NCBI RefSeq assembly: GCF_003688405.1
Contig: NZ_REFC01000014.1
Location: 124,001 to 188,000 of the forward strand
Source: Ulvibacter antarcticus
GTDB taxonomy: Bacteria > Bacteroidota > Bacteroidia > Flavobacteriales > Flavobacteriaceae
DNA length: 64,000 nucleotides
Reading direction: 5' to 3'
Below the pieces are notes generated by a model. It was not told where the DNA came from, ran no database searches, and saw only the letters and a list, made by a program, of their open reading frames with translations. Positions 9,272 through 17,832 of this stretch are shown here, piece by piece (within the stretch, counting starts at the first letter, position 1; each line of letters starts with the position of its first letter). The position numbers and the translations under genes are program-made.

Positions 9272-12200
9272 TTAAAATTGTGCTTTAATATTGAACCCAT
9301 AATCTTGAGTTGATGGAAGTGATCCAGTTGAATAACCTTGTAGGTTACCAGAAGATAATCCAGACTCAGGATCTGCATGAGGTAAATCTTTGCTGATGAT
9401 CCAAAGGTTGTTTCCGGTTACAGTAAATGTAAGACCAGTCATAAACGTATTGGAAAGGAATTTAGCAGGAAGATTGTACTGAAGTGCAACTTCTCTTAGT
9501 TTCACATAACTTGCATCGTAAACGAATGCAGCGTTAGGTAATCCTCTTCTATATCCAAATGCACCAAAACGGTCCGCTTGAATTCTAGCAGTGTTAGTTG
9601 AACCATCAGGATTTACACCTTCATTGATAAATCCACCACCATCGGCTAATGTATTTCTCACAGGATTTCCAAGATCGTTAGTAAATGCTGTTTCAGCATA
9701 AAGACCTGTAGCTTGACCATAATATTGATCTAATGAGAAAATACTTCCTCCTTGTTGAATGTCAACTAAGAAACTAAATGTTAGGTTCTTATAGTTGAAT
9801 GAGTTTGAAATACCCATTAACCAATCAGGATTCGTATCACCAATAATATTATTAGAAGTTCCAGTAGCGATGTATTGTCCATTAGCAGGATCAATAATTG
9901 GCTGTCCATTAAGGTAAGTATAATCTGTACCGAAAATCACACCATAAGGCTGACCAACTTGAGCATTGATTGTAACACCACCTTGGAATGAACCTAATTG
10001 TAATGTTTCAATACCTTCAGCTAAAGAAAGAACTTCATTCTTATTTTGTGTCCAGTTTGCACTTAATTTCCAATTAAAGTTATCGTTTTTAATAGGAATA
10101 AAGTATGCAGATAGCTCAATACCTTTGTTTTCAATTTCCCCTGCGTTAAGAATCTTACTAGAAGAACCAGTAGCAGTAGTAACAGGAACTCTTACAATTT
10201 GATCGATAGAGTTTGTTTTGTAGTATGCTGCATCAAAACCAATTCGGCTGTTTGCAAATTTCATTTCCAAACCAGCTTCAAAACTTTTTGTTCTTTCAGA
10301 TCTTAAGTTTGGATTTTTAGAAGAGTTTGCTACAGATGTTCCAACGTCGGCGTTAATAACATAAGTGTCATATAAGAAGTCAAATGGAGCATCATTACCA
10401 ACTTCAGCATAGTTTGCTCTTAATTTACCAAAAGAGATTGCATCTACATTTAATAATTTGCTAAACACAAAACTTGACGATATAGAAGGGTAGTAATAAA
10501 CACTTTCATCTGTAGGTAGTGTAGAAGAGTGATCTCTTCTTACTGTACCATCGATAAATAAAGTATTACTAAATCCTAAAGAAGCACTTGCATAGATACC
10601 ATCTACTCCAATTTTCTCCGCTCTTTCAACCGGGTTTGGAAGTGGGTCACTTGAATTCTGTAAAGAATAAAGTCCTGGAACTACTAATCCACCTGAAGTA
10701 GAAGCAGTAATAGATTGGAACTCTTGTCTTCTAATGTTTGTTCCTAAGATACCGGACAAGTTGATATTATCAGAAATATCGGTATTAAAGTTTAACATTA
10801 AATCGTAGTTAGTTTCAGTATTCGAGATATTTCTTCTTAAATATCCAGAATCTACATTTCCACGTGTTACACCAAAAGATGTAGGTACAGAACCAACAGC
10901 TCTACGCTCTTCTTGAATTTCACTGTAAGTATCTGTTGCAACTCTTGCGGTTGCATTTACCCAATCAGCAAACTCATAATTCAAAGAGAAGTGACCAATA
11001 AAACGATTTCTTTCGTCATTTTGGAAATTCTCATATCGTGTCCAGTAAGGGTTATCCCAGAAGATAGGAGCAGATCCAGCGTCACTAGATCCTGGGTTCC
11101 AAGTAATGTTTCTTCTAGTTGAGAAATAAGCATCTCTTTGTTGGTCAATGTCAACGTTAGTTTGCCACCATTGCTTAAAGTTACTTATAATGTTATCACT
11201 ATAACCAGTAGAGTTACGTCCTAATCCATCAGTTTTGATGTAGTTAGCTAATCCAGTTGCAGTTAATCTGTCAGTTACATTGATAACACCACTTAAGTTG
11301 AAATTATGCTTGTTGATTTCACTATTTGGCATTAAACCTGACTGGTCTAACTTAGTGTAAGATAATCTAAAAGATCCTTCTTCAAAGCTCTTATCGAATG
11401 CGATAGAGTTTGTAAGAGTAATAGGAGTTTCAAAGAAATCTACAGGACCATTGTCTGCTGCTCTCCAAGGAGTTTTAGTTTTATAGTTTGGAAGGTCCGG
11501 ATCGAATGAATCCCATTGGTATACCAATAAGTTTGAATCGAAAGGAGCACCATAGGAAGCATCTTCAGTATAAGGTACTACAAGACCACCATCATTGTTG
11601 ATGTTGTCATCATACCAATATCCATCAGGTCCACCATAATAGTGTCCATAACCAGCACCATATTGGTTCTGATAATCAGCAAAAGTGCTTTTGTCAACGA
11701 ATCCAATATTTACCCCCGTGTTAAGTGAGATACCAGCACCTTTTGATCTTTGTCCTTTCTTAGTAGTGATCATTATCACTCCATTTGCAGCACGAGATCC
11801 ATATAGTGCAGATGCAGCAGCACCTTTAAGAACATTTATAGACTCAATGTCATCAGGATTAATGTCTGATGCAGCATTACCATAATCATAGTAATTACCA
11901 CTTGCATTGTTCTGACCGGTACTATTTGTGTTTGTATTATTAATTGGCACACCATCGATTACGAATAACGCTTGGTTACTACCAGTTAAAGATGTATTAC
12001 CTCTAATTACAGCATTTGTAGATCCACCAAAGTTAGTGTTTCTTTTAATCTGTAAACCTGATACTTTACCAGATAAAGCATTAGTAAGGTTTCCACTTTT
12101 GTTTGTTGCAATGTCTTCAGCTTGTAGTTCCTGAGTAGAATAACCAAGAGATCTTTTCTCTCTGGATATACCAAGAGCCGTTACTACCACCTCGTTTAAC

Positions 12201-12499
12201 GCTTCTCCTTCAAGAAGTGTTACATTAAGAGTGTTACTTGTTCCAACGATTTGTTCATTTTCAGAATAGCCAACATAGCTAAATACTAAAGTTTGTCCTT
12301 CCGAAGCTTCAAGAGCATAATTACCATCAAAGTCGGTTTGAGTTCCTTGTGAGGTGCCTTTAATAATAATGTTTACCCCAAGAAGTGGTACTCCGGAGCC
12401 ATCCGTTACAGTACCTGATAACTGTTTTTCCTGTGCAAATGAAGTCTGCGCAAAGAAGACAGCTAGCAAAACTAGCATAAGTTTAAAATTTTGTCTCAT
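9272..12499 (-). CDS. SusC/RagA-family TonB-linked outer membrane transporter
   Basis: I choose ATG 12499, which gives a 1075-residue protein starting with a signal peptide (cleaved near SFAQ). The order is an N-terminal carboxypeptidase-regulatory-like domain (LSGTVTDGSGVPLLGVNI), the TonB-dependent plug with the SusC signature (ALYGSRAANGVIMITTKKG; AASDINPDDIESINVLKG), then a large 22-strand-type barrel ending in Phe. It imports ligand caught by the partner SusD using TonB energy. Starting at 12526 would put extra polar residues before the signal peptide and overlap the TATCTTTG box, which argues against it. No ECF sigma or anti-sigma gene is adjacent to control it. Confidence 0.95.
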   Translation of the reverse strand: MRQNFKLMLVLLAVFFAQTSFAQEKQLSGTVTDGSGVPLLGVNIIIKGTSQGTQTDFDGNYALEASEGQTLVFSYVGYSENEQIVGTSNTLNVTLLEGEALNEVVVTALGISREKRSLGYSTQELQAEDIATNKSGNLTNALSGKVSGLQIKRNTNFGGSTNAVIRGNTSLTGSNQALFVIDGVPINNTNTNSTGQNNASGNYYDYGNAASDINPDDIESINVLKGAAASALYGSRAANGVIMITTKKGQRSKGAGISLNTGVNIGFVDKSTFADYQNQYGAGYGHYYGGPDGYWYDDNINNDGGLVVPYTEDASYGAPFDSNLLVYQWDSFDPDLPNYKTKTPWRAADNGPVDFFETPITLTNSIAFDKSFEEGSFRLSYTKLDQSGLMPNSEINKHNFNLSGVINVTDRLTATGLANYIKTDGLGRNSTGYSDNIISNFKQWWQTNVDIDQQRDAYFSTRRNITWNPGSSDAGSAPIFWDNPYWTRYENFQNDERNRFIGHFSLNYEFADWVNATARVATDTYSEIQEERRAVGSVPTSFGVTRGNVDSGYLRRNISNTETNYDLMLNFNTDISDNINLSGILGTNIRRQEFQSITASTSGGLVVPGLYSLQNSSDPLPNPVERAEKIGVDGIYASASLGFSNTLFIDGTVRRDHSSTLPTDESVYYYPSISSSFVFSKLLNVDAISFGKLRANYAEVGNDAPFDFLYDTYVINADVGTSVANSSKNPNLRSERTKSFEAGLEMKFANSRIGFDAAYYKTNSIDQIVRVPVTTATGSSSKILNAGEIENKGIELSAYFIPIKNDNFNWKLSANWTQNKNEVLSLAEGIETLQLGSFQGGVTINAQVGQPYGVIFGTDYTYLNGQPIIDPANGQYIATGTSNNIIGDTNPDWLMGISNSFNYKNLTFSFLVDIQQGGSIFSLDQYYGQATGLYAETAFTNDLGNPVRNTLADGGGFINEGVNPDGSTNTARIQADRFGAFGYRRGLPNAAFVYDASYVKLREVALQYNLPAKFLSNTFMTGLTFTVTGNNLWIISKDLPHADPESGLSSGNLQGYSTGSLPSTQDYGFNIKAQF

Positions 12500-12523
12500 A
12501 TTTTGTTTATTTGTTAAGATGTG

Positions 12524-12531
12524 CAAAGATA
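12524..12531 (-). promoter_or_regulatory. -7 promoter element for susC
   Basis: TATCTTTG on the minus strand matches the Bacteroidota -7 consensus TAnnTTTG exactly and lies 24 bases before the chosen susC ATG. No convincing -33 TTG was found. Confidence 0.6.
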
Positions 12532-12763
12532 TTGATTTCTTTATTGTTTTTCACTTCGATTTTTAATTTTTTATTATCTCTGCTTTAACGTAACGATAAC
12601 ATTTATGTAATATTACTTGTGGCATTTCATAAAAAATTGGGAAATTCCGCCATATTTCATTCAAAATTAGAGCGCTACTAATCTAATTACTTAATTATTA
12701 GTTAATATGAGCCCTGAAACACAAAAACTATTATTTTTACAGTCAATAAAAATTTAACAAAAT

Positions 12764-13294
12764 ATGGCCAAAATTTTAGGGATCGGATCCAGAATTAACC
12801 ATTCTGAATACGGAAAAGGGGTAGTTACTAATGTAACTTCTACCTTATATTGGGTGACATTTATAGAAAATGGCTTAGAAACAATCTCAATCGATGCAGA
12901 ATTTGAAGTTATTGAAGCCACCGATGATGATGTGGATACGATTAGCTTTTATGAAGTAGAGAAAAGTTTAAAGGACATTTTAAAAAAATGGAGTGATGTT
13001 AGTGAAATTGTACCGCTAGCCGATAAATGGAAAGGTGGAAAGATTATTTTACAACCAAAAGATACCAGTCTATCTGATAAAGAAATTCCTATAGATACCT
13101 TTTTTCACAAAATAGTCATGTTAAGGGATCGTCTTAGAGTCATGGAACAAAAAATTAATGCTAATAAGAAAATGGATGAACAGGACAAGATAGACCTTCA
13201 ACAATACATTACAAGATGTTATGGAAGTCTCACAACATTTAACGTGTTGTTTAAAAGCCAGTCACAACATTTTAAAGGTGATAGTTCAAAATAG
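12764..13294 (+). CDS. Conserved protein with UvrD/PcrA-type Tudor-like N terminus
   Basis: The 176-residue soluble protein is not assigned a function. The first ~45 residues (GIGSRINHSEYGKGVVTNV, then a strand with YWVTFIENG) match the pattern of the small RNA-polymerase- or nucleic-acid-binding Tudor/SH3 fold at the end of UvrD/PcrA and in CarD/Mfd-like modules: VxHxxYGxGxV. The rest is acidic then helical (residues 65-165), with no catalytic motif. It is transcribed alone, divergent from susC. A transcription or DNA repair link is inference from the fold pattern only. Confidence 0.75.
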   Translation: MAKILGIGSRINHSEYGKGVVTNVTSTLYWVTFIENGLETISIDAEFEVIEATDDDVDTISFYEVEKSLKDILKKWSDVSEIVPLADKWKGGKIILQPKDTSLSDKEIPIDTFFHKIVMLRDRLRVMEQKINANKKMDEQDKIDLQQYITRCYGSLTTFNVLFKSQSQHFKGDSSK

Positions 13295-13357
13295 GCTTGC
13301 TTATTGTTAGAGCAACAATGTCCAATAGTTATATATTAAACCAAAAACTTAATTTTT

Positions 13358-14068
13358 ATGGAAGAAATACAACAGCAGAATCAAAACTTGTTAATTAAAG
13401 AATTATCGATAGACCAAAAAGCAGCCTTTTATAGAAAGACCTATACGCATCTGGCGTTTGCCGTACTTTTGTTTGTGTTGGTTGAAATGATTTTCTTTCA
13501 AATCCCTGCAATTTTAAAACTGGCAATTTCTTTAACTGAAGGATGGCTTTGGTTGGTAATGTTAGGCGGATTTATGTTGGTGACCAGTTATGCCGAAAAA
13601 ATGGCGGTATCCAGTCATGATAGAAACAAACAGTACTTAGCTTTATTACTTTATGTGATTGCTGAAGCTTTTATCTTTATTCCCTTAATTGCGATGGCAA
13701 TGGTAGTAGCAGGCGATGGCGGATTTGAAATTTTAAATCAAGCTGCAATTCTTACACTTTCCTTGTTTTCAGGCTTGTCGGCAATAGTATTGCTTACCAA
13801 AAAAGACTTCTCCTTTTTAAAATCTATCCTGGCCATAGGATTCTTTGTAGCGTTAGGATTAATAATTGCCGGAGTATTGTTCGGATTTAATTTAGGTTTA
13901 TGGTTTAGTGTTGGTATGGTTTTACTTGCATCCGGATCTATTTTGTATCAAACTTCCAATATGGTTCATAAATATAGTGAAGATCAATACGTAGCTGCTT
14001 CACTAGGTTTGTTTGCTTCACTTATGTTGTTATTTTGGTATATTTTAAGCATTCTAAACAGGAATTAA
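13358..14068 (+). CDS. Bax inhibitor-1/YccA-family membrane protein
   Basis: The 236-residue protein has a short polar N terminus then seven hydrophobic helices. The family marks are FYRKTYTHLAFAVLLF in helix 1 and a C-terminal acidic-residue helix pair (EDQYVAASLGLFASLMLLFWYILSIL). BI-1/TMBIM proteins are pH-gated calcium leak channels or FtsH-associated factors in bacteria. The role here is unproven. It lies 63 bases after the previous gene and could be read from the same or a separate promoter. Confidence 0.88.
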   Translation: MEEIQQQNQNLLIKELSIDQKAAFYRKTYTHLAFAVLLFVLVEMIFFQIPAILKLAISLTEGWLWLVMLGGFMLVTSYAEKMAVSSHDRNKQYLALLLYVIAEAFIFIPLIAMAMVVAGDGGFEILNQAAILTLSLFSGLSAIVLLTKKDFSFLKSILAIGFFVALGLIIAGVLFGFNLGLWFSVGMVLLASGSILYQTSNMVHKYSEDQYVAASLGLFASLMLLFWYILSILNRN

Positions 14069-14117
14069 AACAATGAGGTTCTCATTAAAAAGGATCTTAA
14101 ATAAAATAAAACCTTTA

Positions 14118-14166
14118 ACCACGACTGCGCGAATATTTAGCTCTTACTTATTCGTGCATTCGTGGT
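14118..14166. repeat. Imperfect palindrome of ACCACGA...CGAAT type
   Basis: Arms 14118-14134 (ACCACGACTGCGCGAAT) and 14150-14166 (ATTCGTGCATTCGTGGT) pair at 15 of 17 positions around a 15-base loop. It is followed by T-rich sequence, so it could end the BI-1 gene transcript. It resembles in style the CCACAAAG repeats at 17413 and 17549. Confidence 0.7.
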
Positions 14167-14311
14167 TTCTTATTTGAAAGTGTTTAGAACTTCAGACAGC
14201 AAACCTTAAAACACCATATTTGTATATACTATTTTGTTAGTTAAAGCGTTTGTTTACAACGGTATATTAGTTATGAAAAAATAATTGTTATATTACCCAT
14301 CCCAAACCTAA

Positions 14312-15148
14312 ATGATGCTACTACTACAACCAGACCAGGAAATTGCATGGATGGCTCCTTATGCATACGCAATAGTCTTATTTGGATTTATATTATTCCT
14401 ATTTAGAGTTTTCGAAAATTGGTATGCTTCAAAGTATAACAAACCCCTATTTCGTCATTATTGGGTGTTTAAGAAATTACCAAAAGTCCAATTGGATATT
14501 ATTGAAAAGGAATTCGAGTTTTATAAAAAACTTTCAGAAAAACATAAACGACAATTTCAACACAGAGTTGCCACTTTTATAGCCGAAAAGAAATTCATAG
14601 GCAGAGAAAATCTTGAGGTCACAGATCGCATGAAGGTCCTCATAGCTTCCGCAGGTTGTATGCTTAGCTTCGGAAGAAAAAATTACGAATATTCACTTAT
14701 CAATTTCATTCTCATCTATCCGAAGGAATTCTACAGTGCGATAAATGACGATTACCATAAGGGTGAATTTAACCCTCGCGAAAGAGCTTTAGTGCTATCA
14801 TGGAAGGATTTTGAACAAGGCAACAAAGTAGCAGATGATAATATGAATTTAGGAATTCATGAGTTTATGCACGCCATGCAGCTTGAATCCAGACAGAGTA
14901 AAGACATCGATGCCGTTCGTTTTGCGAAACAGTTTCAGAATATATTGGTACAACTAACCGATCAGAATGTCAAGAATAAACTCGATGAAACAAGATATTT
15001 CAGAGCCTATGCCTTTACTAATCAATACGAATTTATGGCAGTACTGGCCGAATACTTCATCGAATCTCCAATGGACTTTAAACGTCATTTTCCGAAGTTA
15101 TATAGCCACACTCAAAAATTATTGAATTTCACTTTTGCGGGCTACTAG
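14312..15148 (+). CDS. MtfA-type zinc-dependent peptidase with N-terminal membrane segment
   Basis: The 278-residue protein has one hydrophobic helix (about residues 15-35) followed by a cytosolic-type domain. It contains the zinc motif HEFMH (183-187) and a downstream NQYEFMAVLAEYF with Glu240 as the likely third ligand. This is the MtfA (M90) family: in E. coli MtfA is a soluble aminopeptidase that binds the glucose repressor Mlc. Here the membrane anchor is extra, and no Mlc partner is seen. Two ATG codons (14312, 14315) stand in tandem. It is convergent with the YpdA-type gene. Confidence 0.87.
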   Translation: MMLLLQPDQEIAWMAPYAYAIVLFGFILFLFRVFENWYASKYNKPLFRHYWVFKKLPKVQLDIIEKEFEFYKKLSEKHKRQFQHRVATFIAEKKFIGRENLEVTDRMKVLIASAGCMLSFGRKNYEYSLINFILIYPKEFYSAINDDYHKGEFNPRERALVLSWKDFEQGNKVADDNMNLGIHEFMHAMQLESRQSKDIDAVRFAKQFQNILVQLTDQNVKNKLDETRYFRAYAFTNQYEFMAVLAEYFIESPMDFKRHFPKLYSHTQKLLNFTFAGY

Positions 15149-15189
15149 TTTGTTTAAGAGAAATAGTGGTAAAATTTTGATAAGCGGAG

Positions 15190-16155
15190 TTATAAATTAC
15201 TCGCGATATCTTTTGAAATTTGCTTCGCATGAATTCTCGAATTCTCAATAAACCACTTATGAGTTTCGGTGCCTCCACAAATTACTCCTGCGAGATAAAG
15301 TCCGTCGACATTAGATTCCATAGTATCAGAATTGTAAATGGGTTTTTTATTTTCTTCGGAAAGAGTCACGCCCATGGCTTCCAAAAATTCGAAATTAGGT
15401 TTGTAACCGGTTAACGCCACCACATAATCATTCGGAATTGTTTTCTGCCCTTCTGAAGTATTTACGATCACCCGGTCTGCTTCGATTTTTACAATTTCAG
15501 AATTAAAAAAAGCCTTGATGCTACCTTCAGCTATCCTGTTTTCAATATCCGGTTTTACCCAGTATTTTACACGATCACCTATACTGTCTCCTCGCACCAC
15601 CATAGTTACATCGCCGCCTTTACGCCATATTTCCAGCGCAGCATCTACCGAAGAATTGCTCGCGCCAACGACAATTACCATTTGCATGCTATAAGGATGC
15701 GCTTCTTTGTAGTAATGCAATACCTTCGGAAGTAGTTCGCCTTCTACATTGAGCATTTTAGGAAGGTCGTAAAAGCCGGTACAAACAATAACCTTCTTTG
15801 CCGTGTACGCTTGTTTTTCGGAAGTGACAGAAAAAACATCACCTTTCTTCTCCACGGAAATAACCTTCTCGTATAAATTAATATTGAGTTTATTGGCGGT
15901 TGCCACTCGCCTATAATATTCTAAGGCCTCATTCCTATTAGGTTTTGGGTTGCTGCTTATAAACGGAATCTCATCAATCTCCAGTTTTTCAGAAGTAGAG
16001 AAAAAAGTCATATTCAAAGGATAGTTGAAAAGTGAATTGGTAAGCGCGCCTTTTTCTAGAACCACGTAATCCCAATTATGTTTTTTGCACTCTAGCGCAC
16101 AAGCAATACCAATGGGTCCTGCGCCAATGATAAGTACATCTTTAATTGAGTTCAT
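15190..16155 (-). CDS. YpdA-type bacillithiol disulfide reductase-like flavoprotein
   Basis: The 321-residue protein has an N-terminal FAD-binding motif (IIGAGPIGIACALE), a second Rossmann motif for NAD(P)H near residues 160-175 (VVGASNSSVDAALEIWRKGG) and a C-terminal flavin contact VDGLYLAGVICGG. There is no CxxC redox pair, which distinguishes YpdA/Bdr from thioredoxin reductase. YpdA reduces bacillithiol disulfide in Firmicutes and has homologues in many Bacteroidota. The call suggests bacillithiol use by this organism, but the biosynthesis genes are not in the window. It lies 48 bases after rpe on the same strand. Confidence 0.88.
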   Translation of the reverse strand: MNSIKDVLIIGAGPIGIACALECKKHNWDYVVLEKGALTNSLFNYPLNMTFFSTSEKLEIDEIPFISSNPKPNRNEALEYYRRVATANKLNINLYEKVISVEKKGDVFSVTSEKQAYTAKKVIVCTGFYDLPKMLNVEGELLPKVLHYYKEAHPYSMQMVIVVGASNSSVDAALEIWRKGGDVTMVVRGDSIGDRVKYWVKPDIENRIAEGSIKAFFNSEIVKIEADRVIVNTSEGQKTIPNDYVVALTGYKPNFEFLEAMGVTLSEENKKPIYNSDTMESNVDGLYLAGVICGGTETHKWFIENSRIHAKQISKDIASNL

Positions 16156-16203
16156 ATAACAAGAATTGAAATAGGTAAGGACTTACTGTTCCCGGAAGTG
16201 ATT

Positions 16204-16863
16204 TTATTTAAGCAGCTCCTTCATCCCCTTAATTGTCTCAGTCGGATTATCTGCCTTAAAAACGTAACTTCCAGCAACCAATACATCTGCTCCGGCCTCT
16301 GCAAGTTGCTTAGCGTTTTTATTGGTCACCCCACCGTCAATTTCAATTTTAGTCGATGCCCCTTTTTCGTTAATTAAGGCTTTTAATTGTCGCACCTTAT
16401 CAAAGGTGTTTTCAATAAAACTCTGTCCTCCAAAGCCTGGATTCACACTCATTAAACACACTAAATCAATATCTTTTATAGTGTCTTTAAGCAAGTCCAC
16501 ATTCGTATGCGGATTCAAAGCAACTCCCGCCTGCATTCCTTCAGCTTTAATCGCTTGCAAGGTTCTGTGCAAATGTGTACAAGCTTCATAATGTACGGTA
16601 AGTACATTAACGCCCAGATCAGCAAAAGTTTTTATGTATTGATCCGGATTCACAATCATTAAATGTACGTCGAGCGTTTTTTTCGCATGCTTGGAGATGC
16701 TTTTAATAACGGGCATTCCGAAGGAAATATTTGGCACAAAAACTCCATCCATAACATCAAGATGAAACCAATCGGCTTCACTTTGGTTCACCATTTCAAT
16801 ATCGTGTTGAAGATTGGCAAAATCGGCTGCTAAAATGGACGGGGCAATTAAGGTTTTACTCAT
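16204..16863 (-). CDS. rpe: Ribulose-phosphate 3-epimerase
   Basis: This 219-residue TIM barrel interconverts ribulose 5-phosphate and xylulose 5-phosphate in the pentose phosphate pathway. Motifs: APSILAADFANL at the N terminus, WFHLDVMDGVFVPNISFG with the metal-binding His/Asp, LDVHLMI, MSVNPGFGGQ and EIDGGVTNKNA at the phosphate site. Length is normal. Its ATG overlaps the stop of the upstream BLUF gene by 4 bases (ATGA), so translation is probably coupled to a light sensor protein. Confidence 0.97.
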   Translation of the reverse strand: MSKTLIAPSILAADFANLQHDIEMVNQSEADWFHLDVMDGVFVPNISFGMPVIKSISKHAKKTLDVHLMIVNPDQYIKTFADLGVNVLTVHYEACTHLHRTLQAIKAEGMQAGVALNPHTNVDLLKDTIKDIDLVCLMSVNPGFGGQSFIENTFDKVRQLKALINEKGASTKIEIDGGVTNKNAKQLAEAGADVLVAGSYVFKADNPTETIKGMKELLK

Positions 16864-17264
16864 GGAGCGTGTACAAAAGGATTAATAAGTCTTGTTATTT
16901 TATCTGTAAAAGGTGTTTTTTCATTAAAAATATCCAGATACGATTTTATAGTAGTTAAATCGGTTTTTGTTTTCACAACATTAAACGTCGAACTATAGCT
17001 GGCAAAAATAGGAAATTCTATGTCGTGATGTATCAAAGTTTCGATTTTATGATGCCTTGGGTCATCTAGAATAACATCAAAAAGCCGTTCAATTTGTTTT
17101 TTTTCACCTTCTAGCACCTGGAAAAAATTTCCAAATCCGAATAGAAGAATTCCTGTAATCCCCGCTTTATTGTTATTTAATTGTGTTGTTTCAAAAACTT
17201 CATTAACATCTTGGTCGGTAAAGCCTTCCGATAACTTACTTACATAACAAATAGTGTGATTCAT
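16860..17264 (-). CDS. Short BLUF-domain blue-light sensor
   Basis: With ATG 17264 the protein is 134 residues, essentially one BLUF domain plus a short helical cap. The flavin-site residues are present: Tyr7 (ICYVSK), Asn31 (NNNKAGITGILL), Gln49 (FFQVLEG) and the DDPRHHKIETL stretch. BLUF domains bind FAD and switch a hydrogen-bond network with blue light. Short BLUF proteins act by binding a partner, since no output domain is attached. The gene sits directly upstream of rpe with a 4-base overlap, then ypdA. The FAD-binding call is strong; the partner is unknown. Confidence 0.92.
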   Translation of the reverse strand: MNHTICYVSKLSEGFTDQDVNEVFETTQLNNNKAGITGILLFGFGNFFQVLEGEKKQIERLFDVILDDPRHHKIETLIHHDIEFPIFASYSSTFNVVKTKTDLTTIKSYLDIFNEKTPFTDKITRLINPFVHAP

Positions 17265-17354
17265 CTTTTGCGTATATACAGCAAGATACAAAAATGTTAA
17301 AATTCGAGCGAAAAAATTTATTCAAATCAAATTTCGATAGCTATGAAGGAGTTT

Positions 17355-17396
17355 TTAGATGTTAGATTTTAGACAAAAGATATAAGACTTTGATCT
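17355..17396. repeat. 7-bp-period array, nnAGAnn type
   Basis: Consecutive heptamers TTAGATG, TTAGATT, TTAGACA, AAAGATA, TAAGACT, TTGATCT. AGA stays in register at positions 3-5 in the first five units. Confidence 0.65.
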
Positions 17397-17412
17397 TAGA
17401 ATAGATAATTAT

Positions 17413-17444
17413 AACCACAAAGCACACAAGGTTTTTCACGAAAG
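17413..17444 (+). repeat. CCACAAAG-type dispersed repeat, copy 1
   Basis: Starts AACCACAAAGCACACAA and ends CACGAAAG. It matches copy 2 at 17549-17580 over about 32 bases, with the first 17 bases identical. Confidence 0.75.
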
Positions 17445-17548
17445 ACACAAAGAAGTGAAATCTAAAAGATCCTACCCTTATTTTAAGGGGAGGTGCCGAA
17501 GGCGGAGGGGTCTCTTCAAGATGAAATGCGTTCACAAACTATTTTTTA

Positions 17549-17580
17549 AACCACAAAGCACACAAAGTTTTACACGAAGG
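17549..17580 (+). repeat. CCACAAAG-type dispersed repeat, copy 2
   Basis: Second copy of the repeat at 17413-17444, 136 bases downstream and in the same orientation. Confidence 0.75.
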
Positions 17581-17601
17581 AAAAAATTAAATCATAAAAT
17601 G

Positions 17602-17629
17602 AAAAAACCTCCGGTAATCAGCCGGAGGT
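17602..17629 (-). terminator. Terminator downstream of rpoD
   Basis: Arms ACCTCCGG (17607-17614) and CCGGAGGT (17622-17629) are perfect complements with a 7-base loop. On the minus strand a T6 run follows. It lies about 205 bases past the rpoD stop, so the rpoD mRNA would carry a long 3' tail holding the three palindromes at 17663-17757. Confidence 0.85.
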
Positions 17630-17662
17630 CATTCATCAATCAAAAAACGAACAGTCTTAATA

Positions 17663-17757
17663 ACCGCAAAGCGGTCATCTAATACTGTTGTTGCGTTTAT
17701 AATTCACGCGCAAGCGTGAATCTTATTCTTATTATTTTGTTCCCACGATAGTGGGAA
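17663..17757. repeat. Three short perfect palindromes in a row
   Basis: ACCGC-AAA-GCGGT (17663-17675), ATTCACGC-GCAA-GCGTGAAT (17702-17721) and TTCCCAC-GATA-GTGGGAA (17740-17757). The last two are each followed by TCTTA, and the first by a similar CATCTAA. This looks like one REP-like family rather than chance. Confidence 0.8.
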
Positions 17758-17832
17758 TCTTATATAAACTTTTTAAAAGTCTGTTGTGCCCAATATAAGA
17801 AACTTTAGCAGGAATCTAAATTCTTTAACTAA

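Larger units (their letters stand above)
17265..17832. other. 568-bp gene-free repeat-rich region
   Basis: No credible gene. In order it holds a 7-bp-period array, two copies of an AACCACAAAGCACACAA repeat, a GGTGCCGAAGGCGG-type GC patch (17487-17514) that stands out in this AT-rich sequence, a rho-independent terminator and three small perfect palindromes leading up to the rpoD stop. Confidence 0.75.

Noticed and set aside
7806-12499. A full polysaccharide utilisation locus
   Set aside because: No carbohydrate-active enzyme, sulfatase or SusR/HTCS-type regulator lies beside the SusC/SusD pair.
17455-17682. A plus-strand frame of 75 codons with an Arg/Lys-rich translation
   Set aside because: It runs through the CCACAAAG repeat, the GC patch and a terminator; composition is that of translated repeats and there is no promoter.
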